DNA of 64,000 bases from Sipunculus nudus. Lineage: Eukaryota; Annelida; Sipuncula; Golfingiida; Sipunculidae. The stretch spans positions 63,411,917 through 63,475,916 of the forward strand of contig CM049319.1 in NCBI GenBank assembly GCA_026874595.1. Direction: 5' to 3'. Both the position numbers and the translations under genes were made by a program. This document shows positions 35,979-46,221 of the stretch, in pieces (position 1 is the stretch's first letter; every line of letters begins with the position of its first letter). Under the pieces are notes generated by a model. It saw nothing but the letters and a program-made list of their open reading frames with translations, had not been told where the DNA came from and searched no databases.

Positions 35979-36748
35979 TATCATATTCTTTAATATGTCG
36001 CTGAAACATTGCTTAGATGGCATATGAGTGTACTTCTAATGGCGTTGTGAAAACGTCGCCAAGACGCCGTTGGGTCACCATTTTGCGGCGTTACGGTAAC
36101 GTTGTCAGGTTGTTGTGGGAACAATAAACATATTTTTAATGTTAACAAAACGTTCTAATAACATTTTAAACGTTTTTGAAAGGTTGAATGAACGTTGTGG
36201 CAACGTTTGTCGTGAAAAAAACGTTATTATTACTACAAGAAAACTTTCCTGATTCACGTTGTTTTGCTGTTAAAGGAAAAACGTTATCCCAACTAAAACA
36301 CGACAGTTAGTACAACGTTGAGGTAACCATTTTGGGCTAAACACGTCCTAACAACATTGCAGAAACGTCAGATACGCTCCATATCATATTCTTTAATATG
36401 TCGCTGAAACATTGCTTAGATGGCATATGAGTGTACTTCTGATGGCGTTGTGAAAACGTCGCCAAGACGCCGTTGGGTCACCATTTTTCGACGTTACGGT
36501 AACGTTGTCAGGTTGTTGTGGGAACAATAATCATATTTTTAATGTTAACAAAACGTTCTGATAACATTTTAAACGTTTTTGCAAGGTTGAGTAAACGTTG
36601 TGGCAACGTTTGTTGTGAAAAAAACGTTATTATTACTACAAGAAAACTTTCCTGATTCACGTTGTTTTGCTGTTAAAGGAAAAACGTTATCCCAACCAAA
36701 ACACGACGGTTAGTACAACGTTGAGGTAACTATTTTTGGCTAGCTGGG
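35979..36748. repeat. 403-bp AACGTT-rich tandem repeat, right part
   Basis: Unit 35979-36381 is complete; unit 36382-36748 is cut off after 367 bp where the gene-bearing 9.55-kb array begins. Similarity to the left units is very high, with scattered single-base differences. Confidence 0.85.
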
Positions 36749-37119
36749 TATACCCCGGTGATTACCACGTTTTGGCAATATTTAATGCTTTTCATGTTAT
36801 GTGCATGGGCCAATCCCGTCCACAACTTAGGTTGTTGATTGAGAGATGTATGTGATAACTAACCTATATTTGTTCATAGGCCCCTTGTTCATATAAGGTA
36901 ATGGGAAATCTTATTCCCGAGGGTTGTATATTCACGATTTTTTTCCCATCCGTGAATATCGCAATATTAAAACCCTCTCGAACAAAAAAGCAGCCACAGT
37001 GTATGTATGAAATATTGCATTAGTATTTTAAGTGCAATAGGTTTAACCTCCACACAGTGCTTGTTTCTAAATTATCCCCGTGTGTATATGTGGACATTAT
37101 AAGATTTTATTGTTTATGA

Positions 37120-37645
37120 CAGTGATGGAAGACTCGAGTCCGGACTCGAACTCGAAACCAGACTCGAGTCCACATTTAAAGGATTAGACGTAGACTCGAG
37201 GATCCTGGACTCGAACTTGTACGCGACCACAGAGTAAAGGACTCGAGATATCATAACATCTCGAGTCTAGTAGAAGGATGCTCTGTAATGATATATTATA
37301 AAGACATTAATATACATGTGAACTATCAACAGAATATATATTATATGTTATATATTATATATATGCCCAGCTTCAGCTCGCCATCGGGAGATAAACGAAA
37401 CTAATCATTCAAGTAAAAGCATGCATGTGAAATCTGACATAAAATTAATTATGGTAATTTCAAATTTGCGTTTAAGATTCCTTTAATAAGGAATTTTTAC
37501 ATGAATCGGACTCGGACTTGACTCAGTTCCAAATGACTCGGACTGTTGGGTTGGACTAAGAAACTCGAGGACTTGGTTGGACTCGAACTCGAGTAGACTG
37601 TCCTCCCACTTGCACTTGGACTAGGATGGCGTCCACTCGACACAG
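37120..37645. repeat. GACTCGAG-rich palindromic cluster in intron 2 (also units B and C)
   Basis: Two blocks (37133-37275 and 37505-37645; B 46667-46805 and 47038-47180; C 56229-56365 and 56600-56740) are packed with GACTCGAGTC, GGACTCGAACTCG and related motifs, giving many XhoI-like CTCGAG palindromes. The left block starts CAGTGATGGAAGACTCGAG and the right ends in CTCGAGTAGACTGTCC, loosely inverted, so it may be a decayed TIR element. No target duplication found. Confidence 0.55.
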
Positions 37646-37798
37646 GTTCATAATGCATTTGAAGATCCTATTTTATAAAAGAAATATACAAATACTGGTG
37701 CCAATAATTAGCTTTTCATGGTTTTAGATGTGAGGAGTACATCCTCATGAAATTTTCCTAATATTAAATAAATCAAAACAATTCTCACGATTTTTCAG

Positions 37799-38067
37799 AT
37801 AACTTTAGTCCCTGGGGGAAGGGATTCACTAAGTATCCCGGTGTGAGGTTCGTGGGGAGTCAGTTCATTATGGGAACGGTATCCACGGGTAATGAACAGG
37901 ACTGCATCTCCCGCTGTGCTGTGTCACGTGGCTGCAAGACTGTCAACGTCCTGAAGGAAACAATACAGCAAGTGTGTCAGATGTACTCCGCCAGACGGAG
38001 CTACCTGAATACCACCGTGCAGCCAGCGAGCAACTCGGTCATGTTTGAGCTGACGTACGTCCGTTGA
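37799..38067 (+). pseudogene. Orphan exon 3 (PAN/apple-like domain) of a truncated gene copy
   Basis: Same acceptor (CACGATTTTTCAG) and frame as the last exons at 47337 and 56906, ending TGA 38065-38067. Encodes the four-cysteine PAN-like segment (DCISRC, GCKTV, VCQM). The array boundary at 36749 removed exons 1 and 2, so it cannot make the normal product. It differs from the other two copies at six bases, four changing an amino acid (E/G, S/N, F/Y, R/S). ATTAAA at 38330-38335 is a possible poly(A) signal. Confidence 0.8.
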
Positions 38068-38092
38068 AGTAACCATCACCTTGCAACAATAA

Positions 38093-38895
38093 CAGTTGAA
38101 CCTGTGTGAAACAACCTGTCTTATACCTGCCTATGAAGACTACCCTTGCGTGAACCATAAGCATGCATTATGGGTTAAACTGTGTGATACGAACACCTGA
38201 GAATTAAGACAACTTTTCGTCAGTCCGAGGATGGTCTTATTACAGAGACTCTACTGTATACGAATATGTCCAGGCCCTGGGCTAGAATGTAATGACTTTG
38301 TGATCTGTTATATATCTGCAGTCGTTTGGATTAAAGTTTTGAGGGCTGCCTGAGATGCAAGGAATTTATGTTAAATTAGCGTACGCTTCTGTTGAACAGC
38401 TTTCCATGATAACTCCCAATAGTTTGTGTAATATAGCCGCTTGTACCCGTCCGCAGAGGTCGTTTTTTACACAAAACGAACCTCTCCCTTTTAGGTACTA
38501 TTTGACAGCCGGTACTACTTGACTTTACTTTCAGACTTTAAACTCAAAATTTGTTTCATTTCACGGATAAAAACTTTTGATTACATTTTACATGCGCATG
38601 CATGCAAAATATTACTTACCGGTATACTGTACAGTCCTTAGTACAAAAACACCCGTGTTTATGTAAATTGCCATGATACAGTTCTTATCCAAATACTTCA
38701 ACGGACTACATTAACATTACCCTCTTCACTCTATTTATATTTTATGCGAAAAAGATCACCCATTGGACTGGCCAAAAGTGGACTTAATTCCCAGGTGTTC
38801 TTATGAGACATGTAAGTTATAACTAATGTGAATGCATTCTGGTCACTCAAGGGTGGTCGTATTAGACAGGTGGTCTTTTCTACCAGGTGCCACTG
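38093..38895. mobile_element. Probable TIR element just 3' of exon 3 (also 47631-48435, 57200-58004)
   Basis: The left end CAGTTGAACCTGTGTGAAAC and the right end, reverse-complemented, CAGTGGCACCTGGTAGAAAA share an imperfect repeat that continues with ACCTGTCTTATAC / ACCTGTCTAATAC. It is about 800 bp with no transposase, and present in all three units, so it predates the amplification. Target duplication unclear. If gene transcripts use the ATTAAA about 265 bases past the stop, the element supplies their 3' UTR. Confidence 0.45.
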
Positions 38896-40080
38896 TAAAT
38901 ACATTGAAAGTAATCGAAGGTTGCCTTCCGGATCAGACCATCAATATATGTTTGTATTCGATTCAATTTTCCATTCTTCGATGGTTTTCGAAATATAGTA
39001 TTATCTAAATAAAATATTATGGTATCTGCTATTGTTTTGTTTTAAAGTCGTGTGCTTACTGCAGAATATACGTGGGAAACTGTTTGGACCGCGCGCGATC
39101 AGTAGTGCTAAATATAAACATAACGCGCACGCCACCTGGTGGCTGAACCATGCGCCTTCATAATCAAGCATTTTTTTTCAAGCTTTCAACTGGTATTTCT
39201 TCTGTGTTCCTTCATTCATGTTAATTTTCCTGATTCTGGATTTGGGATCGGAGCTCTGGTCACGCAGTCTTTTTTATGGTAAACACACACGTGAACCCTG
39301 CTTTCTCACACACAAAAAACATAACAGTGTGTGAAACCGGTGAACTGGATATATTGAGCCCGTGTGACGGGATGGTTTAGCTGGGAAACTTGTGTATTCA
39401 GCCAAAATGAGCTAACAATGTGAGATAATACACCTATCATGCAAATGTTTTTTTTTTTTTGTTTCCATATAGTTCACATTCTCTTCATCAGAGGTCAGGC
39501 GAAAGAAGTTGAGCTAGTTACTAAGCGACCTCTGGTGAGGAGAGTACTTAATAAAGTGACAACATCGAATCGAAGGCCTCACCTTGCCCCTGCTCTAGAC
39601 TCCAGCATGTCGGTGAACTGTACAAATCTGTTGCTCAGAATATACTCGAGAAACTATTATTAAAGTTTATATAATGTTCACCTTAATCTGATGTTTTATC
39701 TACAAAAATGGATCAGCCAGTATTAAATAAATCTCTTTTTAAACACACAGGATCGGGTTTACCCCGTGCTTCAAATTAATGTTACTTGACATTTCTAGAT
39801 GAACACTTTATTTAATTGTAAATTAACTTGCAATATCGATTGGGTTTCTTTGACAACCAGAAGTAAAAAGTTTGGAAGTTTGCTTCTAGCAATAAGATTT
39901 ATAGAAAAAGAGCTTGTATGTCCTATTTCTTATTTCTTCCGTATAGCACTAATTCACTAGATTCCTACATCGATAAGAGACCATAATGCATTTGTTTAAA
40001 ATTGATTTTTGACCAAACAACGCTGTTCGATTTGATGTTTAGAAGGGAAATGATGATAAAAGCCTTAACTACACCTCCCG
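38896..40080. other. Array intergenic sequence, no confident gene
   Basis: Unit sequence shared by A, B (48436-49622) and C (58005-59194). It includes a plus-strand frame near 39439-39663 preceded by a T-run and TAG, which could be an exon (KEVELVTKRPLVRRVLNKVT) but matches nothing I know, and lacks a supporting donor. A CTCF-like site lies at 39131. Confidence 0.4.
39131..39143. promoter_or_regulatory. CTCF-like site GCCACCTGGTGGC (also 48671, 58240)
   Basis: GCCACCTGGTGGC within ACGCGCACGCCACCTGGTGG resembles the CTCF core shared by bilaterians. It recurs once per array unit at 48671-48683 and 58240-58252, between gene copies. A similar ACCGCCATCTGGTGTC lies at 62196-62211 beyond the array. 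Binding is inference. Confidence 0.3.
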
Positions 40081-40100
40081 CCCCCCCCCCCCCCCCCCCC
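40081..40100. repeat. Poly(C) tract in a GC-rich patch (also 49623-49640, 59195-59212)
   Basis: Eighteen to twenty Cs followed by GC-rich sequence (GAGGTCGGCGACGATGCGAC). Produces Pro-rich frames that are not genes. Confidence 0.9.
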
Positions 40101-40556
40101 AACGAGGTCGGCGACGATGCGACGGGTCCCGACCTAAGCGCCTCGCAATGCCGAGGCGAATGAAATTATACAGATCAGTTTATTTGTCAAAGATGTACAA
40201 TAGAGGCAGCGTGTAAAATGTGACCCTGCACATGTGGGCAATATCTGCTATATCGCAGACAACTTCACCAAGGTACTAATGTCAAATTAAATTGTTGTTA
40301 AAAAATAAGTCGATAATTCAATTAAGTACGTGTATTTATAGATCCCGGCAACATCCCCGTTGACTTTGGACCGTATATAATTGATTAATTTAAGTAAATG
40401 TATCATATATTTCGTGCATAACCCGTGGTATTGTGCATGAAAAATAAAATCACGTGCTAAGTGTTGATTTTCACTGCTGTGTTTTTGTAATCCCTTGTTC
40501 TCCTTCTTTCTCTATTTATATCTATAAAATTAAAATATTTCCCAGAAGATATGTAT

Positions 40557-40561
<5 letters not shown>

Positions 40562-40620
<59 letters not shown>

Positions 40621-41325
40621 TATTCACATCCACTTCGATTTACGCGGTAAACGTGCCCCTTGAAAAGGGATCGTCTCAGCACGAATGAGTAAACTTTTGA
40701 TTATGTTTATTACATAGTATTAGTATATGAATTATAGAAACAATCATTAGCAAAACAAGCAAACAAAATACTAATGTAAAGGTATTTTGATAATTCCAAT
40801 ATATTTATTGTGTTAACACGGCATATTATGATTATAGTTTCATAATTTACAAAAATATAAAAATTTACAAAGCGAATGTAATATAAAAATATCATCTTAT
40901 ATAAAGAAAGGAAGTAGGCTAAAATGTAGTAAATATTTTGTAACAAATTAATATAAAATATTCACCATAAAACTCAGCGTTACCTATATATGTATGTATG
41001 TTTGTATGTATATATATATATATATGTATATATATATTAATTGTATATGTATTAAATTTTTACTTTGAAAGAAACTGTGCTGTAAATGATTCCCCTTCTG
41101 AACTGACGTCCTTTGTTTAAATAATTTCTGTTTAATATTAAGTGAACTGATTTCAGGAAACCGTCTTATTTTCTAAGCAAGAACCACTATATATATACAT
41201 GCATGCGAGATTCGTGAATTTATTCATGTATTTTCAAAATTTTTTGTTACTCAGAATTGATGCACATGCACATACATAACAGAGTTTGGAAGCTGCGAAA
41301 AAGACGTCTCTATACAGGCCAAACG

Positions 41326-41374
<49 letters not shown>
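40562..41374. repeat. AT microsatellites of the array units
   Basis: (TA)n tracts at 40562-40620 and 41328-41374 in unit A; further ones at 43730-43801 and 46160-46217. Equivalents in B: 50102-50150, 50867-50920, 53276-53360, 55711-55780. In C: 59677-59730, 60436-60494. Tract lengths differ between units. All Ile-Tyr frames across them are artefacts. The sequence between (40621-41327) has no gene. Confidence 0.9.
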
Positions 41375-41379
<5 letters not shown>

Positions 41380-41442
41380 CATAAAATTTCCCCGGATTTA
41401 TATGAGCTGACTATATTTATATGAGGTGAAAAAAGCAACCTT

Positions 41443-41790
41443 CACTCTTAGCACGAAAGGTTCTTTATTGAAACTCTAGGGGTATTTGGCTTGTCCCAAT
41501 ATAGCAGAACCCCTGCGGGTTCTTTAAAAGAATCCTATCCATGCAGGGGTTCTTTTGAAGAGCCCTGTGAAGGGTACTTTGAAAGCCCTTAAGGCTTCCC
41601 TCAAGAACCTTTGCCTTACAATCATAGGGTTCTTGGGGTTCTTTAAACGGGTTTTTTGGTTCTTTATAGGATCTTAAGGGTTCTTTTAAGGGTTCTAAAA
41701 TAGTTCATTTTGGTTCTTTACATGCAAGGACTTACTGGGTTCTTGAAATGGTTCATTTCGGTTCTTTATAATGGTTCTTTGGGGTTTTCA
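41443..41790. mobile_element. GGTTCTTT-rich element with CACTCTTAGCACGAAAGG end
   Basis: It begins CACTCTTAGCACGAAAGGTT, resembling the TIR of the 6.7-kb transposon (CACTGTTAGAACAAAGGG). Inside are many GGGTTCTTT / AAAGAACCC motifs, as in the subterminal repeats of that transposon. A matching right TIR is not evident, so this may be one end of a decayed relative. Copies in B (about 50988-51335) and C (about 60566-60913). Confidence 0.5.
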
Positions 41791-42261
41791 GATGTCTCAG
41801 TTGTGTTTGTATAGGTTGTTGTAGTTTTCAAAAATAGAAAAATACCAAAAATCATGGGGATAGTATTCTGATAAATGGTCTTTTTTTCAGTTAGTTTCTG
41901 AAGAAAGCGACTACAATGTACTTGAATATATTTATTTTAAAAATTGCGACGCATTATATCTGTATTCTTTCTTATTCGTGAAATAAGTATGGCATCCTGA
42001 AAGCAATCCTTCTAATAAAATCACTTGAAACAAATGAAGGAGATATAAAATCCAGGACCGATTTAAATTACTCAACCAGCTTAGCTTACATGAAGTCAAG
42101 CAATTCCCGTTTGTAACAAAAACTTCAAACATTATAATAATCTAAAGAAAATCATGGAATGGTTCAAATGATTTGATCAAGCGTGCAGAGATTATGACTT
42201 AACCCCCTGCATACAAAAACTGAAACCAAGAAGGATTTAATAATGACTTCACTAATACCTC

Positions 42262-43270
42262 CGTCAAGGAGGTTATGTTTTTGCCGGCGTTGGTTTGTTT
42301 GTCTGTCTGTTTATCTGTTACCAACATTACTCAAAAAGTTATTGACGGATTTAGATGAACTTATTTGGTCTTGCGGCTATGATTTGAGCCCTGTTAATGA
42401 AGGACGAAGGATTTCGAGGTTTTCGCTCCATAAATTACAAAACACAGACACAGATCACAGTGACCTACTCTTATGCTTCCTTGAGGACCTATCTGGTCCA
42501 GTTAGCATGTTATATTTTAGAAACCCGGGTCTTTCGGTTACGATTTGCGATCTGTAAACAGATCAATTGTTGGGTTCTGATATTTTTGCTCCATAACTCG
42601 GAGAAATAAGAGCACAGTGACCTACTAAGAGAATCTCTCTGGTCCAGTTGGGATGTGTAATTTGAGATTCCCGGGTCTTTGGTTACGATTGTGCGTGTTA
42701 ACTGATGGGTGAATTCTGCTTGATTTCGCTGAATAACTCGGAGGATATAGGTCACAGTGACCTAAAGTTTAATTTTTACAGAGAATATATCAAGATCTGT
42801 CAGCATTTGAAGTTTGAGCTCTCGCTCCATGAGTTGGAAAGTATAGGTCACAGTCACCCACTTTTCCGTTTTCCCAGAGACCTCTCAGATGCTGTCAACA
42901 TGTGATGTTTGAAATTTTTTTTATTTACAATTGTTACCTTGTTAGCAGACTAATAGATGGCTTTAGATGTTTTTGCGCCGTAAAATAGAATAACTTGAGA
43001 GTGACTTATATTTTGATTTCCGCAGAAGTTGGTTTGCGGGTACGATTTGTGTCCTGTTTATGAAGGACGAATATTTTTTTTCATCCGTAAAGCTTAATAT
43101 ATGGGTCATAGTGATATACTTTATAGTTTATACACAAAGGATCTATATCTGGATCAGGTAGTTTGTGAAAGTTAAGGTTTCTGGGTCTTTCGGTTACAAT
43201 TTTTGCACTGTCAACTTACTGACGGATGTATTCTAATGTTTTTGCTGGTACGTGGTAGATCTGAGCTCTG
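42262..43270 (+). repeat. Interspersed modular repeat (CTCCGTCAAGGAGGTTATG head)
   Basis: Head CCTCCGTCAAGGAGGTTATG, then GTTTGTTTGTCTGTCTGTTT, then four or so modules of roughly 130-190 bp with GGTCACAGTGACCTA and CCCGGGTCTTTCGGTTACGA blocks. Present in B (51809-52815); unit C ends inside it at 61480. Overlapping frames on both strands are module-derived; small indels between units break them, which argues against coding. Confidence 0.65.
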
Positions 43271-43727
43271 TAATTTTCTGTTTATATATTCTTTCTTGCT
43301 TAGCCACTGCCTTGTGTTTTGTTGTGTATCTGAGTGCCAATACGATGAGTGCGCCATCAAAAACCACACCATTTAATCATCACGTTAAACCAAAGGCAAA
43401 AGGTCCGTTATATGTTATTCAATAGTAATACAGTATACCGCGTGGAGAGAAACGCTCTAGCTCCTTTTGCACGACGTTGCCCTATAAAAAAAAGCCATGC
43501 AATATATCATAATATCTCATGGAGGCTAAAATTTATAAGGGTTAAAGGAAAACTATTTCGATTTCCAATCCGTTCCATTATTCTCTTTGTGCAAGACTGT
43601 AGTTATTTTTCTTATAAATATTTTTTTTGGCGGATGCTTTACAACCTTTATAGGATAAAGAGACATTTGTCTCATTCAGTCATTAAAATTGGTTTTATTG
43701 TGTTAAATGAATATAAATGAAAAACAT

Positions 43728-43809
<82 letters not shown>

Positions 43810-44049
43810 ATATATAAATATAAATTGGAACCGACTTGTGATATGATTGTGGTAAAACCACATTGCTCTGCTAGTTCAGTTAATGTTTACATGCATGGTT
43901 TTGCCAAACAGGCAGATACTCAACTTTACGTGGTTGGAGGTTCCTGTTGTAAAATTGCTTATTTTTTGTCCCCGATTTTATCTTGTTCGTTTCGGTGTAT
44001 AATGACAGTTATCACATGACGCGTAAAGAGTCCTGGGAAGGGTAATAAG
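43271..44049. other. Upstream region of gene copy 1, no gene seen
   Basis: AT-rich sequence with the (TA)n tract 43730-43801. A frame at 43349-43720 is disrupted in unit B by an extra base near 53146, so it is not conserved even between near-identical copies. The region from about 43840 to 44049 is candidate proximal promoter, with a TATA element at its end. Confidence 0.5.
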
Positions 44050-44055
44050 TATAAA
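44050..44055 (+). promoter_or_regulatory. TATA box of gene copy 1
   Basis: TATAAA lies 59 bases before the chosen ATG at 44109; an initiator-like TCAGATT about 28-30 bases downstream (near 44079-44086) would give a 5' UTR of about 30 bases. The same arrangement occurs in copy 2. Confidence 0.5.
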
Positions 44056-44108
44056 GAGGATATGGATTTCCTGATAGCATCAGATTGTCGCTGGCCCTGA
44101 CAGCTAAG

Positions 44109-44494
44109 ATGTGGTCCACCGTGCTATTCTGGCTTGCCTGCTCGGTTTTTGTTAATGGACAAAATACAAAGGAGACACAAAGCGTCAACATGACGTTTAT
44201 TGTCAATACTCTTAACCAAGTGGTCAGTTCCCAAGTCCCAGTGTCCAGCGGGTCACTGACAGCTGATGACGTGAAGAAATTGGTGACAGAAATGCGGGGA
44301 TTGGCTAGACAACACGAGCGGATCACAGAACTTGAAGGATTGTTTCAAAGTTTAAGGACGTTGGAACGCATGCTGACGACACAAATTCGTGGATTGCCTT
44401 AAACGTTTCGATGTTCTTGAAAGCAAGCTAGACGCGCATGCTCAGAAGACATGCCCACAACCTCACGTTGATCAGGTTAGGAATTACACAGTTG
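44109..44494 (+). CDS. ILEI-PAN gene copy 1, exon 1: signal peptide and coiled coil
   Basis: The ATG at 44109 is preferred over 44085 because it opens on a signal peptide (MWSTVLFWLACSVFVNG) and fits the TATA spacing. The mature part has an NMT glycosylation sequon and a Leu-rich heptad region (KKLVTEMRGLARQHERITEL ... LERML). The frame stops at TAA 44400-44402, but the +1 frame is open from 44377 through KRFDVLESKLDAHAQKTCPQ and continues the helix, reaching a GTTG|GTGGGT donor at 44494 in phase 1, which fits exon 2. So one base must be gained or lost in 44377-44399, or splicing differs. Secreted coiled-coil role is inferred. A GATCAG|GTTAGG donor at 44475 is an alternative but is out of phase. 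Confidence 0.6.
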
Positions 44495-45434
44495 GTGGGT
44501 ACAATCTTTACGGCAGTTTGTTTGTATTTATGTATTCTCTTGATCAATTCTGGAAATAATGAGTGGAATGTAAGGAAAAAATGATATAGCCAGTTTTTTT
44601 TATATGTATTGTCGTTGAAATGTCATACATCTTTTAAACTCATTGAAGTCATACTATACTAAAGTTGATGTGATAGTCCAAATGGTTTATTCCGTCTTGT
44701 TTTCGTCCGATACAGGTTTAATCGCTCTCTCCTCAGACAAATTCCGACCTTAAGACTGTCCTTGGAATATCTTTATCGAAACCAAACAGATTCTATCTTC
44801 GCAAGCACTTAAATACCGTTCCCTATAGTCTGTCGTAAAAATGTGGCGAGTCGCATGTAGGAAATAAAGGCATACCGCTATTAAGTTCAATACAGAATGT
44901 TAAATATTCCCTAAGTAAAAAAATTTAATAAACTTTAAGAGATTACAATAATAAAACTTGAAAAAAAAGTCAAATGATTCCTTGAGAGATGTTAAATTAC
45001 GATGAAATCAACATCAGTATAACCTTTCCATGTAAAACAATTTATTCTGCCCGCGCCGTATCTCTTTTCCGAGAGTCCGTAGAACAATATTTTTTTGGTG
45101 TGGACTAACCACGATCAAGATCCTGATGTAGAGAATAAAAGGCTTGTTATTTTGTACATCTGTCTTGAAAGAATTACTAAAAAATAACTACTGGTGCTGA
45201 CACTAGCTTAACCTTGGTACTAATAGGCGGTTATGAATACGTGGCACTTTCACAGGAATTTGAAAAGATCCTTTGAAGGTGTTTAAATTGATATGTCTAA
45301 TATACACGCTCTTAGCAGTTATACCGTACACACTCGATGAATGTAAATAACCGTAAAGAGTCCGTGTATTACATGCATCATATAAGGCGATGGCGGAGAT
45401 TTATGCATTCTGTTTCTACGGATTTTTTTTGCAG

Positions 45435-45944
45435 CTCATGATAGGATAATGGCGCCGTTTTGTCTACTTCATTTGGTGAGTTATGGAGTTGAAGACACGG
45501 GATATAATCACGGAGTTACGGCTTTGTGGCTCAACAGTCAGAAATTAAATTTAACCCCAAACATGGGAGACCGATTCCGTGGAGTCCACTTGATAACTTT
45601 AAATTTTCAAGAACGACTCTGTACGCTGGGTTTTAGCGGATCATTCGATACTTATGAGTACAAAAGCGTCGGGGTTTACCTCAATGCAAAACTGAAGGAA
45701 TTTCCCAAAGGGACTGTCGTTGCCATGGTAACAAGTGATGAGTATGTCAACCATCTTGCCGAAGTTGTGCGAACATTGGAAGAAGAATATGGCGTCCGTA
45801 TAAATGGCCTCGATACCCGTGCAGGCCCGTGGTTTCGTTCCAGCGCAGCCATCGTGGCGGTGAAGGGAGATCCCTCCCGCGCTAAATTCGTGCAGAAACC
45901 AAGAAAAAAGGGGCCCGCCATTTTGACCGTAGACTGGTTGGATG
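45435..45944 (+). CDS. ILEI-PAN gene copy 1, exon 2: ILEI/FAM3-like domain
   Basis: Acceptor TTTTTTTTGCAG precedes 45435 and donor GGATG|GTAAAA follows 45944: 510 bases entering and leaving in phase 1. The translated domain has the hallmarks of the interleukin-like EMT inducer (ILEI, FAM3/GG-type) fold: RFRGVHLITLN, then SFDTYEYKSVGVYLNAKL, FPKGTVVAMVTSDEYVNHL, and the closing WFRSSAAIVAVKG. In vertebrates this fold occurs in secreted FAM3 cytokine-like proteins and in some glycan-processing enzymes; a ligand- or carbohydrate-related extracellular role is inference. The minus-strand frame at 45676-45921 is its shadow. It joins exon 3 in phase to give DWLDDNFSPWGKGF. Confidence 0.88.
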
Positions 45945-46175
45945 GTAAAATGTCTTTTTTTTTATAACTTTAAATTTTGCTCCTCTGTTAGAATGTTCTG
46001 TTTTCATCATATATGGCTTTATTTAGGTATTGTAGACAAAATATGGATGACATTGCACGATTTCACATTTTGAACGTTTCGCGTGGGTTTCATTTTAGCG
46101 ATCGCACCATGGCTTTAAAAACTAAGTAGAGCTGTATTTGTATTTATTATAAAATGGTATATATATATATGTATG

Positions 46176-46221
<46 letters not shown>

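Noticed and set aside
42243-42755. Overlapping plus and minus frames of 70-104 codons, repeated at 51790-52302
   Set aside because: They lie within a dispersed modular repeat, overlap each other on both strands, and are not conserved beyond the duplicated units.
43349-43720. 123-codon frame upstream of gene copy 1
   Set aside because: The equivalent in unit B is cut to 84 codons by an extra base, and composition follows the AT-rich background.
45676-45921. 81-codon minus-strand frame (and 55229-55474)
   Set aside because: It is the antisense shadow of the ILEI exon, which has clear domain motifs and splice sites on the plus strand.
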